From positions 1 through 38,166 of the forward strand of contig JADKIC010000038.1 in NCBI GenBank assembly GCA_016721435.1: a stretch of 38,166 nt of DNA, read 5' to 3'. Within the stretch, counting starts at the first letter, position 1; the number at the start of each line of letters is the position of its first letter. The notes under the pieces are model-generated. The model ran no database searches. It was not told where the DNA came from and saw only the letters and a program-made list of their open reading frames with translations. The stretch comes from Bacteroidota bacterium. Lineage in GTDB: Bacteria > Bacteroidota > Bacteroidia > AKYH767-A > OLB10. The translations under genes and the position numbers were made by a program. This document shows positions 27,107 to 37,056 of the stretch, in pieces.

Positions 27107-27799
27107 ATGAAAAATATTGTTATTTTTTCCGGTGCGGGGATTAGTGCAGAAAGTGGAATTAAGACATTTCGGGATAGCGGAGGATTGTGGGAAGAATACT
27201 GTATAGAAGATGTAGCAACACCCGGTGCATGGCATAGAAATGCTGCTTTAGTCCTTGATTTTTATAACCAACGCAGAGCACAGGTCTTGTCCGCTCAACC
27301 CAATTCTGCTCATAGTGCAATTGCTGATCTTGAAAAATATTTTAATGTACAAGTTATCACTCAGAATATTGATGACTTACATGAGCGGGCAGGGTCATCA
27401 AATGTCCTTCATTTACACGGTGAAATCAGAAAATCAAGATCCACACTGGATGAACATCTGATTTATACAATTGAAGGAAGTGAATTAAAGATAGGAGATG
27501 TCTGCCCACTGGGTGCTCAACTTCGTCCCCATATTGTTTGGTTTGGTGAGGCTGTCCCTGCAATGGAGGAAGCAATTTCTATCACGAGCATGGCTGATAT
27601 TTTTATGGTTATTGGAACTTCATTGGAGGTATATCCTGCAGCAGGATTGCTGGAATATGCTCCGGATGCTTCTCTAAAAATACTTGTGGATCCCCATGCG
27701 AAAATACCTGCTCATTTAAAAGAGTTCTCCATAGTACGTAAATCTGCCGGTGTTGGGGTGCCGGAAGTGCTTCAAAAAATAATAGAAAATAATGTTTAG
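27107..27799 (+). CDS. NAD-dependent protein deacylase, Sir2/CobB class III type, 230 aa
   Basis: Removes acyl groups from protein lysines with NAD+. The sirtuin core is GAGISAESGIKTFRD at residues 8-22, TQNIDDLHERAG near 85-96 and the catalytic His in LHLHGE near 103-108. PHIVWFGEAVP is near 144 and GTSLEVYPAAG near 170. FYNQRR near 50-56 has the Tyr and Arg that in SIRT5/CobB favour succinyl- and malonyl-lysine. The four zinc cysteines of most sirtuins are absent; only one Cys (DVCPLG) lies in that region. A desuccinylase-like activity is an inference from these residues. It overlaps the UPF0316 gene by 8 bp. Confidence 0.9.
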   Translation: MKNIVIFSGAGISAESGIKTFRDSGGLWEEYCIEDVATPGAWHRNAALVLDFYNQRRAQVLSAQPNSAHSAIADLEKYFNVQVITQNIDDLHERAGSSNVLHLHGEIRKSRSTLDEHLIYTIEGSELKIGDVCPLGAQLRPHIVWFGEAVPAMEEAISITSMADIFMVIGTSLEVYPAAGLLEYAPDASLKILVDPHAKIPAHLKEFSIVRKSAGVGVPEVLQKIIENNV

Positions 27800-28391
27800 C
27801 AGCGAATTTATTGCTTCAGATACCTTTCAGTGGTTTGTTCTTCCCGCTTTAATTTTTTTAGCGAGAATGAGTGATGTAACCTTGGCTACATTGAGAAATA
27901 TTTTCCTGAGTAAATCCATTAAATACATCGTACCGTTTCTTGGATTTATTGAGGTGCTTATCTGGTTGTTGGCCATTAGTCAGATCATGAAGAATTTGCA
28001 TAATCCGGTTTGCTTTATCGCCTATGCTACAGGATACTCGATGGGAATTTTCTTCGGAATTAAGATTGAGGAGCGGCTGGCACTCGGCTTACAAGTGATG
28101 CGGATTATTACCCAAAAAGACGCTGATGATCTGATAAAAGCACTTGTTGATCATAGTTTCGGCATCACCACCATTGAAGGACATGGTGCAAAAGGTCCGG
28201 TGAAGATTATTCTTACTGTGGTGAAGAGAAAGGATATTATGACCGTCCGCCACCTCATTGAAGAAACACACCCCACTGCCTTTTATTCTGTGGAAGACAT
28301 TAGAACAGTGAGCAGAGGTGTTTTCCCTCAGTCCGGACAAAGCCGGCTTGATCATTTTAAAAGTGTTTTTCCATTAGGAGGCGGGAAGTAA
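27792..28391 (+). CDS. UPF0316/DUF2179-type membrane protein, 199 aa
   Basis: A membrane protein of the UPF0316 family (DUF5698 plus DUF2179-like). Three hydrophobic segments run from residue 14 to 85, with LARMSDVTLATLRNIFLSK and GYSMGIFFGIKIEERLALG. A small C-terminal soluble domain follows (GITTIEGHGAKGPVKIILTV, VKRKDIMTVRHLIEETHPTA, FYSVEDIRTVSRGVFP), related to the domain in YitT-like proteins. The biochemical role is unknown. It overlaps the sirtuin stop by 8 bp, so co-translation is likely. Confidence 0.85.
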   Translation: MFSSEFIASDTFQWFVLPALIFLARMSDVTLATLRNIFLSKSIKYIVPFLGFIEVLIWLLAISQIMKNLHNPVCFIAYATGYSMGIFFGIKIEERLALGLQVMRIITQKDADDLIKALVDHSFGITTIEGHGAKGPVKIILTVVKRKDIMTVRHLIEETHPTAFYSVEDIRTVSRGVFPQSGQSRLDHFKSVFPLGGGK

Positions 28392-28463
28392 TTCACTTGA
28401 AAAATCTTTCATAGATTTTGGAGATATGTGATTTTTGTCACATAAATACAAAAACCTATTACA

Positions 28464-28471
28464 TAGTTTTG
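28464..28471 (+). promoter_or_regulatory. Possible -7 element for the DUF2892 gene
   Basis: TAGTTTTG matches TAnnTTTG about 34 bp before the ATG at 28505. The nearest TTTTTG upstream is 26 bp away, longer than the usual 19-21. A purine-rich AGGAAAAAAAA precedes the start codon and may serve as ribosome binding site. Confidence 0.3.
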
Positions 28472-28504
28472 TTTCAACTAAACAAACATACTAGGAAAAA
28501 AAAC

Positions 28505-28696
28505 ATGGGTTCTACCGATAAAATTATAAGAATCATTGTTGCACTGGTATTGATCTTTCTCTATGCAACAAATAGAGTAGAGGGTACATTGGGTATTGTA
28601 TTGCTCGTGCTGGCAGGGGTTTTTATCCTGACTTCTCTGGTTAGTTTCTGTCCCCTTTATGCGCCATTCGGAATCAACACCTGCAAAAAGAATTAA
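28505..28696 (+). CDS. DUF2892 small membrane protein, 63 aa
   Basis: A short two-helix inner-membrane protein of the DUF2892 family (related to the membrane domain of YgaP-type proteins). Residues 6-24 (KIIRIIVALVLIFLYATN) and 28-46 (LGIVLLVLAGVFILTSLV) are hydrophobic. It ends with the family signature CPLYAPFGINTC. I chose the ATG at 28505 because the family begins with this K-I-I-R segment; the longer open frame from 28418 has no homologous sequence. It may be monocistronic, with its own weak promoter. Confidence 0.85.
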   Translation: MGSTDKIIRIIVALVLIFLYATNRVEGTLGIVLLVLAGVFILTSLVSFCPLYAPFGINTCKKN

Positions 28697-28741
28697 TCCG
28701 GGGATACCGGAAATATACCCGATCGAAATGCGGAATAGCAA

Positions 28742-29524
28742 TTATTTGCCGGCCTTATTTTTGTTTTTTATTATGAATTTAGTGAGGCTAGTGTAGATGT
28801 TCCTTATATCAGGAGTTGCTTTTAGAAGGGCAAGGTGAGATTTAATAGATTGTTGGTCTTCCCGCTGTGCCGGACCGGTTTGTACAGCGACCGGAGAGGA
28901 ATGCTGTACTTTTTCTGCCGTTGCCGCTATCAATGGTCGGAGCAAATCAAAGAGAGATGGCTTTCCTTAATATACTTTCAGCAATTGCATATTGAGCATT
29001 ACTAAAATTATTGGCAAAAACAGCAGCAAGATGTACCATTAATCGTTGCCGGCTATTCATTGCTGTTACCTTTCTACTCAGGAGTTTGGCTATTTTCTTT
29101 AAAAGCTGAAGTGCTTTTGGATGACTCGCCTCCAAACAAATTGGTACTTCCGACCAATCTACTTTCAGTTTAGAAGAAAAGGATTGCACAGGATAAAATA
29201 CGCCTGTCCCTTGGGGAAAAGCAGCACCTTCAACCAGACCAATGCTACCGGAACAATGCACCATAATAAAACCGGCTTTTGTGTTTTTCTTCATCACATC
29301 TTGAATCGCATCATCCGAGGTACAGACAAATAAAACTGCACTTCTTTCTTTCGCTGCCGGTACCTTAGCTTGCCATTCAGCCCCTGTTGCACGGGCAATG
29401 GCTTTTCCTTTTTAACATTTCTGCTACAGATAAAGCGGATAGGTAAACCGGCATGAAAAAGTCCTATGGCAAGATGATGTGCCACATTCCCTGAACCTAG
29501 TATTCCAATCTCAATATTTTTCAC
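28742..29524 (-). CDS. Rossmann-fold DUF2520 oxidoreductase-like protein (two indels)
   Basis: Probably a soluble NAD(P)-binding protein of the DUF2520/F420-reductase-like family. The N-terminus IEIGILGSGNVAHHLAIGLF is a GxGxxA dinucleotide fold. The DUF2520 part follows with MVHCSGSIGLVE, GVFYPVQSFS, VPICLEAS and HLAAVFANNFSNA. The frame breaks at 29403-29406 (one A missing from AAAA on the coding strand) and at 28972-28974 (one A too many). The corrections give KAIARATGAEWQAKVPAAK and SILRKPSLFDLLRPLIAAT, restoring a 260-aa protein. The start is GTG at 29524, one base after the ccmF stop, so it may be coupled to the ccm operon. The substrate is unknown. Confidence 0.82.
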
Positions 29525-29525
29525 A

Positions 29526-31955
29526 TTATTGAACCTGCTGAGCTTTTAACTGACGAATCCTCTTTACGATGGCAATCCATGTCCCGATAATCATGAGAAT
29601 ACAACCTGTCCATAAGATGTTTATCTGAGGAAAAATAATAGCTTTCATGATCACAAATTCTCTTACATTCCCTTCTTTTTCGGCAATATCAATTTCCATC
29701 TTATTCTCTTCGGGTAAAATCTTTTCAAAAGCAAATTTCAGACCCAGCTCATTGATTTCTGCCGTGCGATTGAAGAACGAGTTTTCTCGAATGACAAAAA
29801 CAGGTTCTGCATAATGAATCTTTCTGTTCACATCCATAATCAACAAGCGGGCTCCAATGGCAATATCACCTTCCTTCAGCATCAAAGCATTTTTGTCCAC
29901 GTCTTTATTCAATGACTCCAGAATAACGAGACTATTACTGGTTGTAATCGTATCGCCAATCGACATTTGATATTTCTTTCCTTTCCGATAAGTTCCATCC
30001 TCCTGACGACCTGTTTTATCATCCAGCTCCGCATAGGTGACATGAGTATAAATATCTCTGTTCAAATAATGTTTGGTAGAGGTTCACTTACATTGCCCAT
30101 CCTTTCATTCAACTGCACTTTAGGAAAAAGGAAAAACTCTTTTCTAATTTACCGTTAAGATGATTTGCTTTAAAGTATTCCACTTCATAGAAAATGTTAA
30201 TACCTTCCTTTTTCTTATCCTTATAGGTGACGTAAAATTCACCCATGGGTAACGTATCGCCCTGGTAGAGCAGAATATTCTCGTTATTGGGGAAATCTTT
30301 ACCCAAATCTACTTTCAAACGGTTCTGACTAATCACTGTCTTTTCTGCATTCGATATGAGTGATCCTAATAAAATAAGAGCAATTCCCATATGCGCAATA
30401 CTGGAGCCGGAATGCATAGTCTTCCCTTTAACTACCCGGATCAGATAATCCAGATTAGCTAAAAAGGCCCATAGTGCAGTAAACAAAAGCAGGGTTTGTT
30501 GTACACGGTCAAAGTCATAATATATTTCGAGAGTGATAGCAGCAATCAAAGCCACTACAAAGGAAATGACCAACTTCTTAATGGTTTCCTTAGGATCTGA
30601 TTGTTTCCATTTAAAAAATTGTGAGATGGCCATGAGGAGACCAATGATGACGGCGATAGGAATCTGCCAGGAATTATAAAAATCTATAGCATCTGCCGGG
30701 GGAGCCATCTTTGTTCCAAAAATTTTATTGATGACAGGAATGGAGGTGGTAATACTGATCTGCACAGCAGAGATGACGAGAATCAACATCCCCATAAACA
30801 TCCAGAATTCACGACTGCTGATATGATCATCTTCGCTGCTTCCTTTAATTTCTTTTCTGTTGATGAAAACAAGAACTATAGAAAGCACAACAAAAAAGAG
30901 CATATAGAGTACCAATTGTCCTCTCATACCTAAATCAGTAAATGCATGTACAGAAGTATCGCCCAAAATTCCGCTTCTTGTTAAAAGGTGGAATAGAGAA
31001 TCAACAGAAAACTGGAAACAACCAATACGATTGTACTGCCTAATGAGGTCCCGTTCTTCTTAAAAATCACCATCACATGGGCTGCACCCACCAACGTTAG
31101 CCACGGCACCAAACTCGCATTCTCCACAGGGTCCCATGCCCAGAATCCGCCAAAACTTAAAGATTCATAGGCCCAGGCTCCGCCCATTAATAATCCTGTT
31201 CCCAGAATCATCACGCCAAAGAAAGCCCATGGCATTGCAGGTGCCACCCATTCTTTCACTTTTCCGGTCAGCATTCCACCGATCGCATACGCAAATGGAA
31301 TCGCAGTAGCAGCAAAACCCAGGAATAGAGTAGGGGGATGGATGACCATCCAGTAATTTTGCAAGAGTGGATTTAATCCCCGGCCATCTTTTATCTTATT
31401 CAGATAATCCGGCATTTGTATAAAAGGTAAGTTGGCAAAGTCAGGATGATCGCGCAAAAGAATAAATGGATTCGACCCGATTTTAATGCCATCAAATTCT
31501 AATCCCAATAACATTGATGCCAGAAAAGCCTGTATGATCATCAGCGTAAACATAACCGGAGCCTCCCACTTCCCGGCTTTAAGAATAATAACGAAGGAAA
31601 GTATTACATGCCAGAAGGTCCAAACTAAAAAACTTCCTTCCTGACCTTCCCAAAGACAAGCCCACATATATTTAAAGGGTAAAATAGTACTGGAATGTTG
31701 CCAGACATAGTAATACTCAAAGAAATGGCCGTGAATTAAATAGTAAATCAGAAAGATCAACCCTAAAGCACTCATCGCATGAACACTGAAGGCCATTCTC
31801 CCCAGCGTCACCCATGACGTAGTTATTTCGTTTTTTCTCTTAAAAGAAAAATAATAAGCGAAGCAGGATAATAATGCCGCTGTGAAGGATAAGATGATCA
31901 GTATATTTCCTAATTGACCATATCCCAGGTGTTCACCTTGATAGTTTAGATTCAT
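29526..31955 (-). CDS. ccmF: Cytochrome c biogenesis protein CcmF (three single-base gaps)
   Basis: The heme lyase component of system I cytochrome c maturation, a polytopic inner-membrane protein passing heme from CcmE to apocytochrome. The N-terminal third has the WWD-type heme motif FGGFWAWDPVENASLVPWL, with conserved MVIHPPTLFLGF upstream. The middle has several membrane helices and SSIAHMGIALILLG; the C-terminal part is a periplasmic domain plus a last helix. Three gaps break the frame: 30983-30986, 30140-30143 and 30072-30074. Each is fixed by adding one base to a homopolymer, giving YSTFLTRSGILGDTSVHAF, KLEKEFFLFPKVQLNE and LPKHYLNRDIYTHVTY. The total is then 810 aa, normal for Bacteroidota CcmF. 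It is the last ccm gene in the cluster. Confidence 0.93.
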
Positions 31956-32001
31956 TTATTTTTTTCCTCGAAGCATTAAGAAAAGGAAATCGTTAATACG
32001 C

Positions 32002-32400
32002 TTACTGTACCGCTTTCATTTGATCTTGTTGGTTGCCGTTGTATTTGGAAGGACATTTCATCAGCAGTTGATTCGCGATAAACTTATCTTCCTTCATTTT
32101 CCCGACCACAACAATTTGTTCGGATCGCTCAAAATCCTGAGGCTTTGTTCCATTATACAAAACCAGCTTTTCCAATCCTTCATTATCGACCAGGTAAAAA
32201 CCAAAAATATTAGCGTTCTCCTGCGGATTATAAATAAAATCCTTCTGCAGGTTTACTTTTCCAACAACATGGAACGTATTCCCTTCATTTTCGATCGCTG
32301 TCCTGAATGGGGCATACGTGCTGGAATTGCTGATCGTGCTGACAATAACAGCCAGAGCAATCGCAATAACCACTATAGCAACAATATGGATCTTTTTCAT
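32002..32400 (-). CDS. ccmE: Cytochrome c maturation protein CcmE, 132 aa
   Basis: The periplasmic heme chaperone that binds heme covalently and hands it to CcmF. An N-terminal anchor (IHIVAIVVIAIALAVIVST) is followed by the OB-fold (FHVVGKVNLQ ... FYLVDNEGLEKLVLYNGTKP ... VVVGKMKEDKFIANQLLMKC). The C-terminal LLMKCPSKYN matches the CcmE ending. In place of the classical HxxxY heme-binding motif there is no clear His before Tyr, so the heme-binding residue may differ. It lies between the ccmD-like gene (5 bp) and ccmF (46 bp). Confidence 0.88.
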   Translation of the reverse strand: MKKIHIVAIVVIAIALAVIVSTISNSSTYAPFRTAIENEGNTFHVVGKVNLQKDFIYNPQENANIFGFYLVDNEGLEKLVLYNGTKPQDFERSEQIVVVGKMKEDKFIANQLLMKCPSKYNGNQQDQMKAVQ

Positions 32401-32405
32401 TTCTG

Positions 32406-32633
32406 TTATCTTTTATTTATCTCTTTCTCCAGCTTTGATACCTTTCTATCAATGCGAAACATGTAGAAACTAAGAATAGTTAAGGCAAGAGCTGCTATCA
32501 CTACCACTACATATATTTTACCCTCTGAACGCATCGTATCTGCCATTTCAATTTCCTGGGCGCGGGCAAATGAATGCAGCGACATGAAGATGGATAACGT
32601 TAGAACTGCTGTTTTAGATATAATCCTATTCAT
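32406..32633 (-). CDS. CcmD-like small membrane protein
   Basis: A short protein in the ccmD position of the cluster, probably aiding release of holo-CcmE from CcmC. From the ATG at 32633 it is 75 aa: a signal-like N-terminus (MNRIISKTAVLTLSIFMSLH) and a single membrane helix (YVVVVIAALALTILSFYMF), then a basic tail (RIDRKVSKLEKEINKR). The alternative ATG at 32648 would deepen the overlap with ccmC. The signal peptide before the helix is a Bacteroidota feature, since proteobacterial CcmD lacks it. Assigned by size, topology and position. Confidence 0.75.
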   Translation of the reverse strand: MNRIISKTAVLTLSIFMSLHSFARAQEIEMADTMRSEGKIYVVVVIAALALTILSFYMFRIDRKVSKLEKEINKR

Positions 32634-33300
32634 GATAATGTTTTTCAAGCTTTGTTATTCTGACTCTGAAACTCATCATCCAAACACCCAGTAATGTCCA
32701 ACCGATAACGGCCGGATAAAAAACCATGCGCATATTGGAATCCAAATCATATTTGTTAAAACCGGGATTTCCACCTTTGCCAGGATGCAATGAATCATTT
32801 AACTTAGGTATGATCAAAATAAAAACCACCATCATCACGAACGCAAAAATGCTGTACACGGAAGAGAGACGGGCACGTTTAGTATCGTCGGCAATGGCAT
32901 TTCTTAAAATGAAGTAAGCTGCGTAAATCAACATGGAGGCTGCAGTGCCATTTAATTGCGGATCGTTGACCCATGGTGCTCCCCAGGTATAATTAGCCCA
33001 TACCATGCCTGTAATCAATCCGGCGACACCAAAGACCATCGCCATTCTTGCACATTCTTCAGCTACGATATCAGCATAGGGTTTAGAATTACCAAGATAT
33101 TTAATACTATAAATAGCATTACACAGCATCAACACAAGCATGGCCATCCACATAGTGACATGGAAATATAAATTACGAATGGTTTCATTCAGAATGGGCA
33201 TCCTGGGCACTTCTCCTAAAAAGCCCATATAATAGGTATAAAAAAGACAAATGAGTGCTAAAATTTTCCACCACCAGGCATGGGCAATTGTCGTTTTCAT
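32626..33300 (-). CDS. ccmC: Heme export/CcsA-type protein CcmC, 224 aa
   Basis: A six-helix inner-membrane protein of the CcsA/CcmC family that loads heme onto CcmE. The WWD-type loop is present as NYTWGAPWVNDPQLNGTAAS near residue 105, with Val-Asn-Asp in place of the Trp-rich form. The histidine-containing helix is YFHVTMWMAMLVL near 45. Other segments are IFAFVMMVVFILIIPKLNDS and the C-terminal FYPAVIGWTLLGVWM. The length and arrangement are typical of Bacteroidota. It lies 9 bp after ccmB and overlaps the ccmD-like start. Confidence 0.9.
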   Translation of the reverse strand: MKTTIAHAWWWKILALICLFYTYYMGFLGEVPRMPILNETIRNLYFHVTMWMAMLVLMLCNAIYSIKYLGNSKPYADIVAEECARMAMVFGVAGLITGMVWANYTWGAPWVNDPQLNGTAASMLIYAAYFILRNAIADDTKRARLSSVYSIFAFVMMVVFILIIPKLNDSLHPGKGGNPGFNKYDLDSNMRMVFYPAVIGWTLLGVWMMSFRVRITKLEKHYHE

Positions 33301-33309
33301 TTCAATTTA

Positions 33310-33982
33310 TTATTCTCGCCAAAGGTAGGGAAAGAGGAGGTAGGAGAGCGCAACAATCATTACATTTAAGGAAATTAATAACAAAAAATACGGTTGATTA
33401 TTGCTCCAATCTTGTCCTTCAATGGCATTTTGCGTAAATCTAATTATCGTTATGATGAGTGGAAAAAGAAGGGGAAGCCAAGAATTGCTACTAATGCAGC
33501 ATTACTTTGCGCGTGAAACAATGCCAGATACAAGAGTCCAAAATGGATGACAATCCAAAACTTCCCAAGAGTAATCCACCCACAAACTGAAGTTTATCCT
33601 GTATTGGCAAATCAAAAAACAAGGAGAATGCCAGGAGATTAACAATACCTAAAGCACTTAGCAATAAAATATTATAACAAGTCTTTGCCAAAATAACATT
33701 GGCAGGACTCAGGAGCAAATAATGGAAAAGTTGAATACCACGGCTCTCCTGAAGAAAACTTCGGGCGATGGCATTTGTGGCTGCAAAAAGCATTATTATC
33801 CAGAATAGCGCATTCCAGCTCACCGGATCCAGTTGTTGGCGGTAACTGAGATAGGAGATGTAAATGGACGCAAGCGAATAGACCAACAAGCTGGTAATGG
33901 CCTGTTTATTCTTTAATTCCAGGTTGAACTCATGTTGAATTAGCCGAATGAACTGTTTAAAGGAGAATTCCATATCCGGCAA
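33310..33982 (-). CDS. ccmB: Heme exporter permease CcmB (at least three indels)
   Basis: The membrane subunit of the CcmAB ABC exporter, needed to release holo-CcmE. The first two thirds (from 33982, or ATG 33973) read LIQHEFNLELKNKQAITSLLV, a typical CcmB start, then LSPANVILAKTCYNILLLSAL and FDLPIQDKL. The last third continues as LVSGIVSRA, NAALVAIL, LPLLFPLIITIIRFTQNAIE and ends LLFPYLWRE at 33310. The frame needs changes at 33538-33539 (one G too many), 33505-33507 (an A-run) and 33478-33479 (one G missing). The result is about 223 aa, the family length. No ccmA ATPase gene lies on either side. The gene is divergent from bshB1 across 55 bp. Confidence 0.88.
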
Positions 33983-34013
33983 ATTTGGTGTTTTTATGAA
34001 TCCGTGAATAAAC

Positions 34014-34021
34014 TATTTTTG
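34014..34021 (+). promoter_or_regulatory. Possible -7 element for bshB1
   Basis: TATTTTTG matches TAnnTTTG, 16 bp before the bshB1 ATG. A TTTG occurs 26 bp upstream, longer than the usual spacing. The region also has to hold the ccmB promoter on the other strand. Confidence 0.3.
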
Positions 34022-34037
34022 AACCGAAAGCAGAATT

Positions 34038-34754
34038 ATGAAAATTGACCTTCTGGCATTTGGTGCTCATCCCGATGATGTTGAATTAGGGGCAGGTGGA
34101 ACACTTGCTAAAGAGATAAGTCTCGGAAGAAAAGTAGGTGTTGTTGATCTGACCCGTGGCGAGTTAGGTACCCGGGGTAGTGCAACATCCAGAGACGAGG
34201 AAGCCGCAGCCAGTGCTGAATTACTTGGACTCGAATTTCGAACCAATATGTGCTTCAGGGATGGTTTTTTTCAAAATGACGAATTTCATCAGATGGCGTT
34301 GGTAGCTTACCTTAGGCACTATCAACCGGAAATTGTTATTTGCAATGCGAAAAGCGACCGTCATCCGGATCATGGCAAAGGGAGTGAATTGGTTTCTGTG
34401 GCCTGTTTTCTCAGTGGATTGAGTAAAGTCAAATCTCAATGGAATGGAGTTGAACAGGAAGTCTGGAGACCTAAAGCTGTTTATCATTATATTCAGGATA
34501 GATATCTAAGGCCGGATTTTGTGGTAGACATCTCTGATTTTATGGAGATGAAAATGAAATCTGTTTTATCTTTTAAAACTCAATTTTATGACCCAAATTC
34601 AGCAGAACCTGCTACTGCTATTTCTTCAAAAGAGTTTCTCGAATTTCTATACGCTAGAGCAATTGAATTCGGCAGACCCATTGGTGCAAAATATGCAGAA
34701 GGTTTTACTGTGGAAAAAATAACCGGTATCTCTTCCTTGTTTGATCTCCGGTAA
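34038..34754 (+). CDS. bshB1: Bacillithiol biosynthesis deacetylase BshB1, 238 aa
   Basis: A zinc-dependent LmbE-family deacetylase that removes acetyl from GlcNAc-malate to give GlcN-malate, the second step of bacillithiol synthesis. The metal and catalytic motif is GAHPDDVELGAGGT (residues 9-22), followed by VGVVDLTRGELGTRGS. FRDGFFQ is near 72 and the third metal ligand is in DRHPDHGKGSEL near 110-121. YPDFVVDIS-type segments (RPDFVVDISDFM) and RAIEFGRPIGAKYAEGF close the protein. The length is normal. bshA and bshC are not in the window. Divergent from the ccm cluster. Confidence 0.92.
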   Translation: MKIDLLAFGAHPDDVELGAGGTLAKEISLGRKVGVVDLTRGELGTRGSATSRDEEAAASAELLGLEFRTNMCFRDGFFQNDEFHQMALVAYLRHYQPEIVICNAKSDRHPDHGKGSELVSVACFLSGLSKVKSQWNGVEQEVWRPKAVYHYIQDRYLRPDFVVDISDFMEMKMKSVLSFKTQFYDPNSAEPATAISSKEFLEFLYARAIEFGRPIGAKYAEGFTVEKITGISSLFDLR

Positions 34755-34945
34755 ATTTTAGAATCATCAAGTCATATTATTAATCGAATTTCTTTTGTAT
34801 CAAATTGGATTCATGTTCTTGTATCCTTGAAGAAGTGTTAGTCCTGTTTTTGAAGTGGTACTTCCCTATAATTTTTCAACTAAAAATTTCATTTCATGTT
34901 TTTTCAAATTGATCGATCCATTGCTTGTCTAAAAAATACTTCATA

Positions 34946-34982
34946 AAAAAAGAGGCTATCTCTTTCGAGACAGCCTCTTTTT
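34946..34982. terminator. Bidirectional intrinsic terminator
   Basis: AAAAAGAGGCT-A-TCTC, loop TTTC, GAGA-C-AGCCTCTTTTT: about 15 pairs with one internal mismatch and A/T runs on both sides. It sits between convergent bshB1 (190 bp away) and the T9SS Asp-box protein gene (17 bp from its stop at 34999) and can end both transcripts. Confidence 0.8.
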
Positions 34983-34998
34983 ATTTATTAGCAATCAA

Positions 34999-36941
34999 TT
35001 ACTTCACAATCATAGTGCGGGTAGCCTTTTCGCTGCCTACAATTACTGTGTATAAGTATAGATTCCAGAAGCCAAATCACTGCCATCAATTGACAGGGTA
35101 TTTAAGCCGGTTTGTAAATTGTTGTAAGTATTCGTCATCAACAATTTTCCAACAATGCTGTATACTTCAACAGTTACACTTGAAGATTTTAGAAGGTTCA
35201 GATTAAATTGAGTAGAACCATTGAATGGGTTCGGGAAATTCTGTCCCAACGTGAAACTTGAAGTAGCTGTAGTTTCGTTGATGCTTTGTGTAAAAAAGTT
35301 CGCAACAGGGAAAGAAGCACTTGCTTCTGTAAAAGCAGGATCACATACTTCAAGACCATCAAGATACTTGTGATTGATATCTACACCGATATTGATTGGA
35401 ACTTCAAGATAAGATACAGGAATTTTATAACATCCGGCTGTAGCACCATCCAAAGTGAAAGGAGATACGTTTCCGAATAAACAAGCACCATCTGCATTTG
35501 ATCCTGCAGTCAGGTTGATTTCAGATGTCCAAAGACCTGATGTTACGTTGAACGCTCTGCAGATTGCATTTGGAAGAACGTTGTCCTGTAATCCGGGAGT
35601 TAAAGTAGTGTCAGTATCAAACCATACAAAGAACAATTTAGTTCCATCCAGTGTACGTGCAATCTGAGGACGACTATCTTCAGCAAGATTGTTAGTTCCA
35701 TCTGTAAATTCTCCACGGAAAGTTAAAGGCAAACCTAAAGCTTCAGCGCTCCAGGTAGTTCCACCTTCAGTTGTGAATATATCAAATACACCCCAATTAC
35801 CAGTACCGGAGTTGATAGAGAATGGCGAAGTAGCCTGAGGACCTACTGCAACAAAGATGTGTGCGTTGTTGTTTGCATCTACAGCCATGTCAATTTCGAA
35901 CGCACAAGTGTAACCGGTTACGGAAGTATCAAATTGGAAGAATGTTTCAAAACTAAACATGTCCAAAGCAGCTACTTTATTCCATGAGCTCCATTGTCAG
36001 TTGTTTTGAAAATTGTAGGATATAAGAAACTATCAGGATCCACAGTGTAAGATTCATGACCTAACAAAGCAACGTATCCTGTTCCACCTGTACCCCATGC
36101 AATGCTTGTAGCAGTCAATTGAGGAGCGCCACCTGCATCACGTAAATCGAAGGGAGCAGCAACAGAATTATAAGTATAGTTGTAATCTCGGCATTCCATA
36201 CACCTTTCGCTAAGAAAATATTACCATTGTAACCACCTGCAGCATCAATGTAACCGGTAGAAGTCCAGAAAGAATTATCATCGGTATTCAAGCACCTCCA
36301 TCAGGAATTAAGAAAGAAGTACTTGTATCTTCCGCAGCAGTTGGAGTTCCACCACCTGTTAAACCGTTTGAGCCATGAGCTAATCCACCCCAACCTACAT
36401 TCAAACCTACCAATGAAGGTGCGAAGTAAGAAACATATGCATTAGAAGGAGTAGTATTTCCAGCAGGATTGTAGATCATACCTTGTGGGTAACGCGCATT
36501 GGAAAAAGGAGCATTAGCAGAATAAATAGGACCTTGGTTAGCACTCCAGGTAGCTCCACCATCTGTAGAATACCCATAACGTAAAAATCCGCTAGATGCA
36601 TCTCCTGTTACTGTTGGAGATGAACGGTAAACCATAGAAACACTGTTTACAACCGGATGTGCAAATAATGTTGTTTTTGCACCGAATGCAGTACCAAAAG
36701 CATTACCTGAATTACCAATATCAATTACTGTAACAGCTTGAGTACTTGGTATGCCGGTTTTCTTTCTGATAACAGCAGGCTTTGGATTGTTTGAAGGAGT
36801 TGTTTTCGTCTCTCCATTCACTAATTGACCTTTCTGAGTTGCAGAAAATCCGCTCAGACCAACGCCGGGGGATAACTGCTGAGCCATTGCATTTACGCTA
36901 AGTGTAAGTACAAGACCACATGTAAGTAGTTTTTTCATCAT
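34999..36941 (-). CDS. T9SS-secreted Asp-box protein (at least four indels)
   Basis: A secreted protein of about 645 aa, probably surface-exposed. The signal peptide is KKLLTCGLVLTLSVNAMAQQ. An Asp-box-like repeat (YGYSTDGGATWS, residue 125) and further sialidase-like blades occur (ALLGHESYTVDPDSF, TTEGGTTWSAEALG). The C-terminal type-A sorting domain is LGQNFPNPFNGSTQFNL ... VEVYSIVGKLL ... DLASGIYTYT. The frame breaks near 36285, 36195, 35970 and 35050. Corrected joins include GALNTDDNSFWTSTGYIDA and DNGAHGWNKVAALDMFSFE, and the tail then reads VIVGSEKATRTMIVK to the stop at 34999. Asp-boxes alone do not prove glycosidase activity, and no catalytic residues were identified. Confidence 0.78.
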
Positions 36942-37056
36942 TAATTTGATTTTAAGTTTGTATTTGTTTTAAGGTTTTTATTGTTTGATCTGTGGGTAAA
37001 GGTATACATAAAACATACGAATTCAGGTTAAACTTTGTTTTTTTACTTTACAATCA

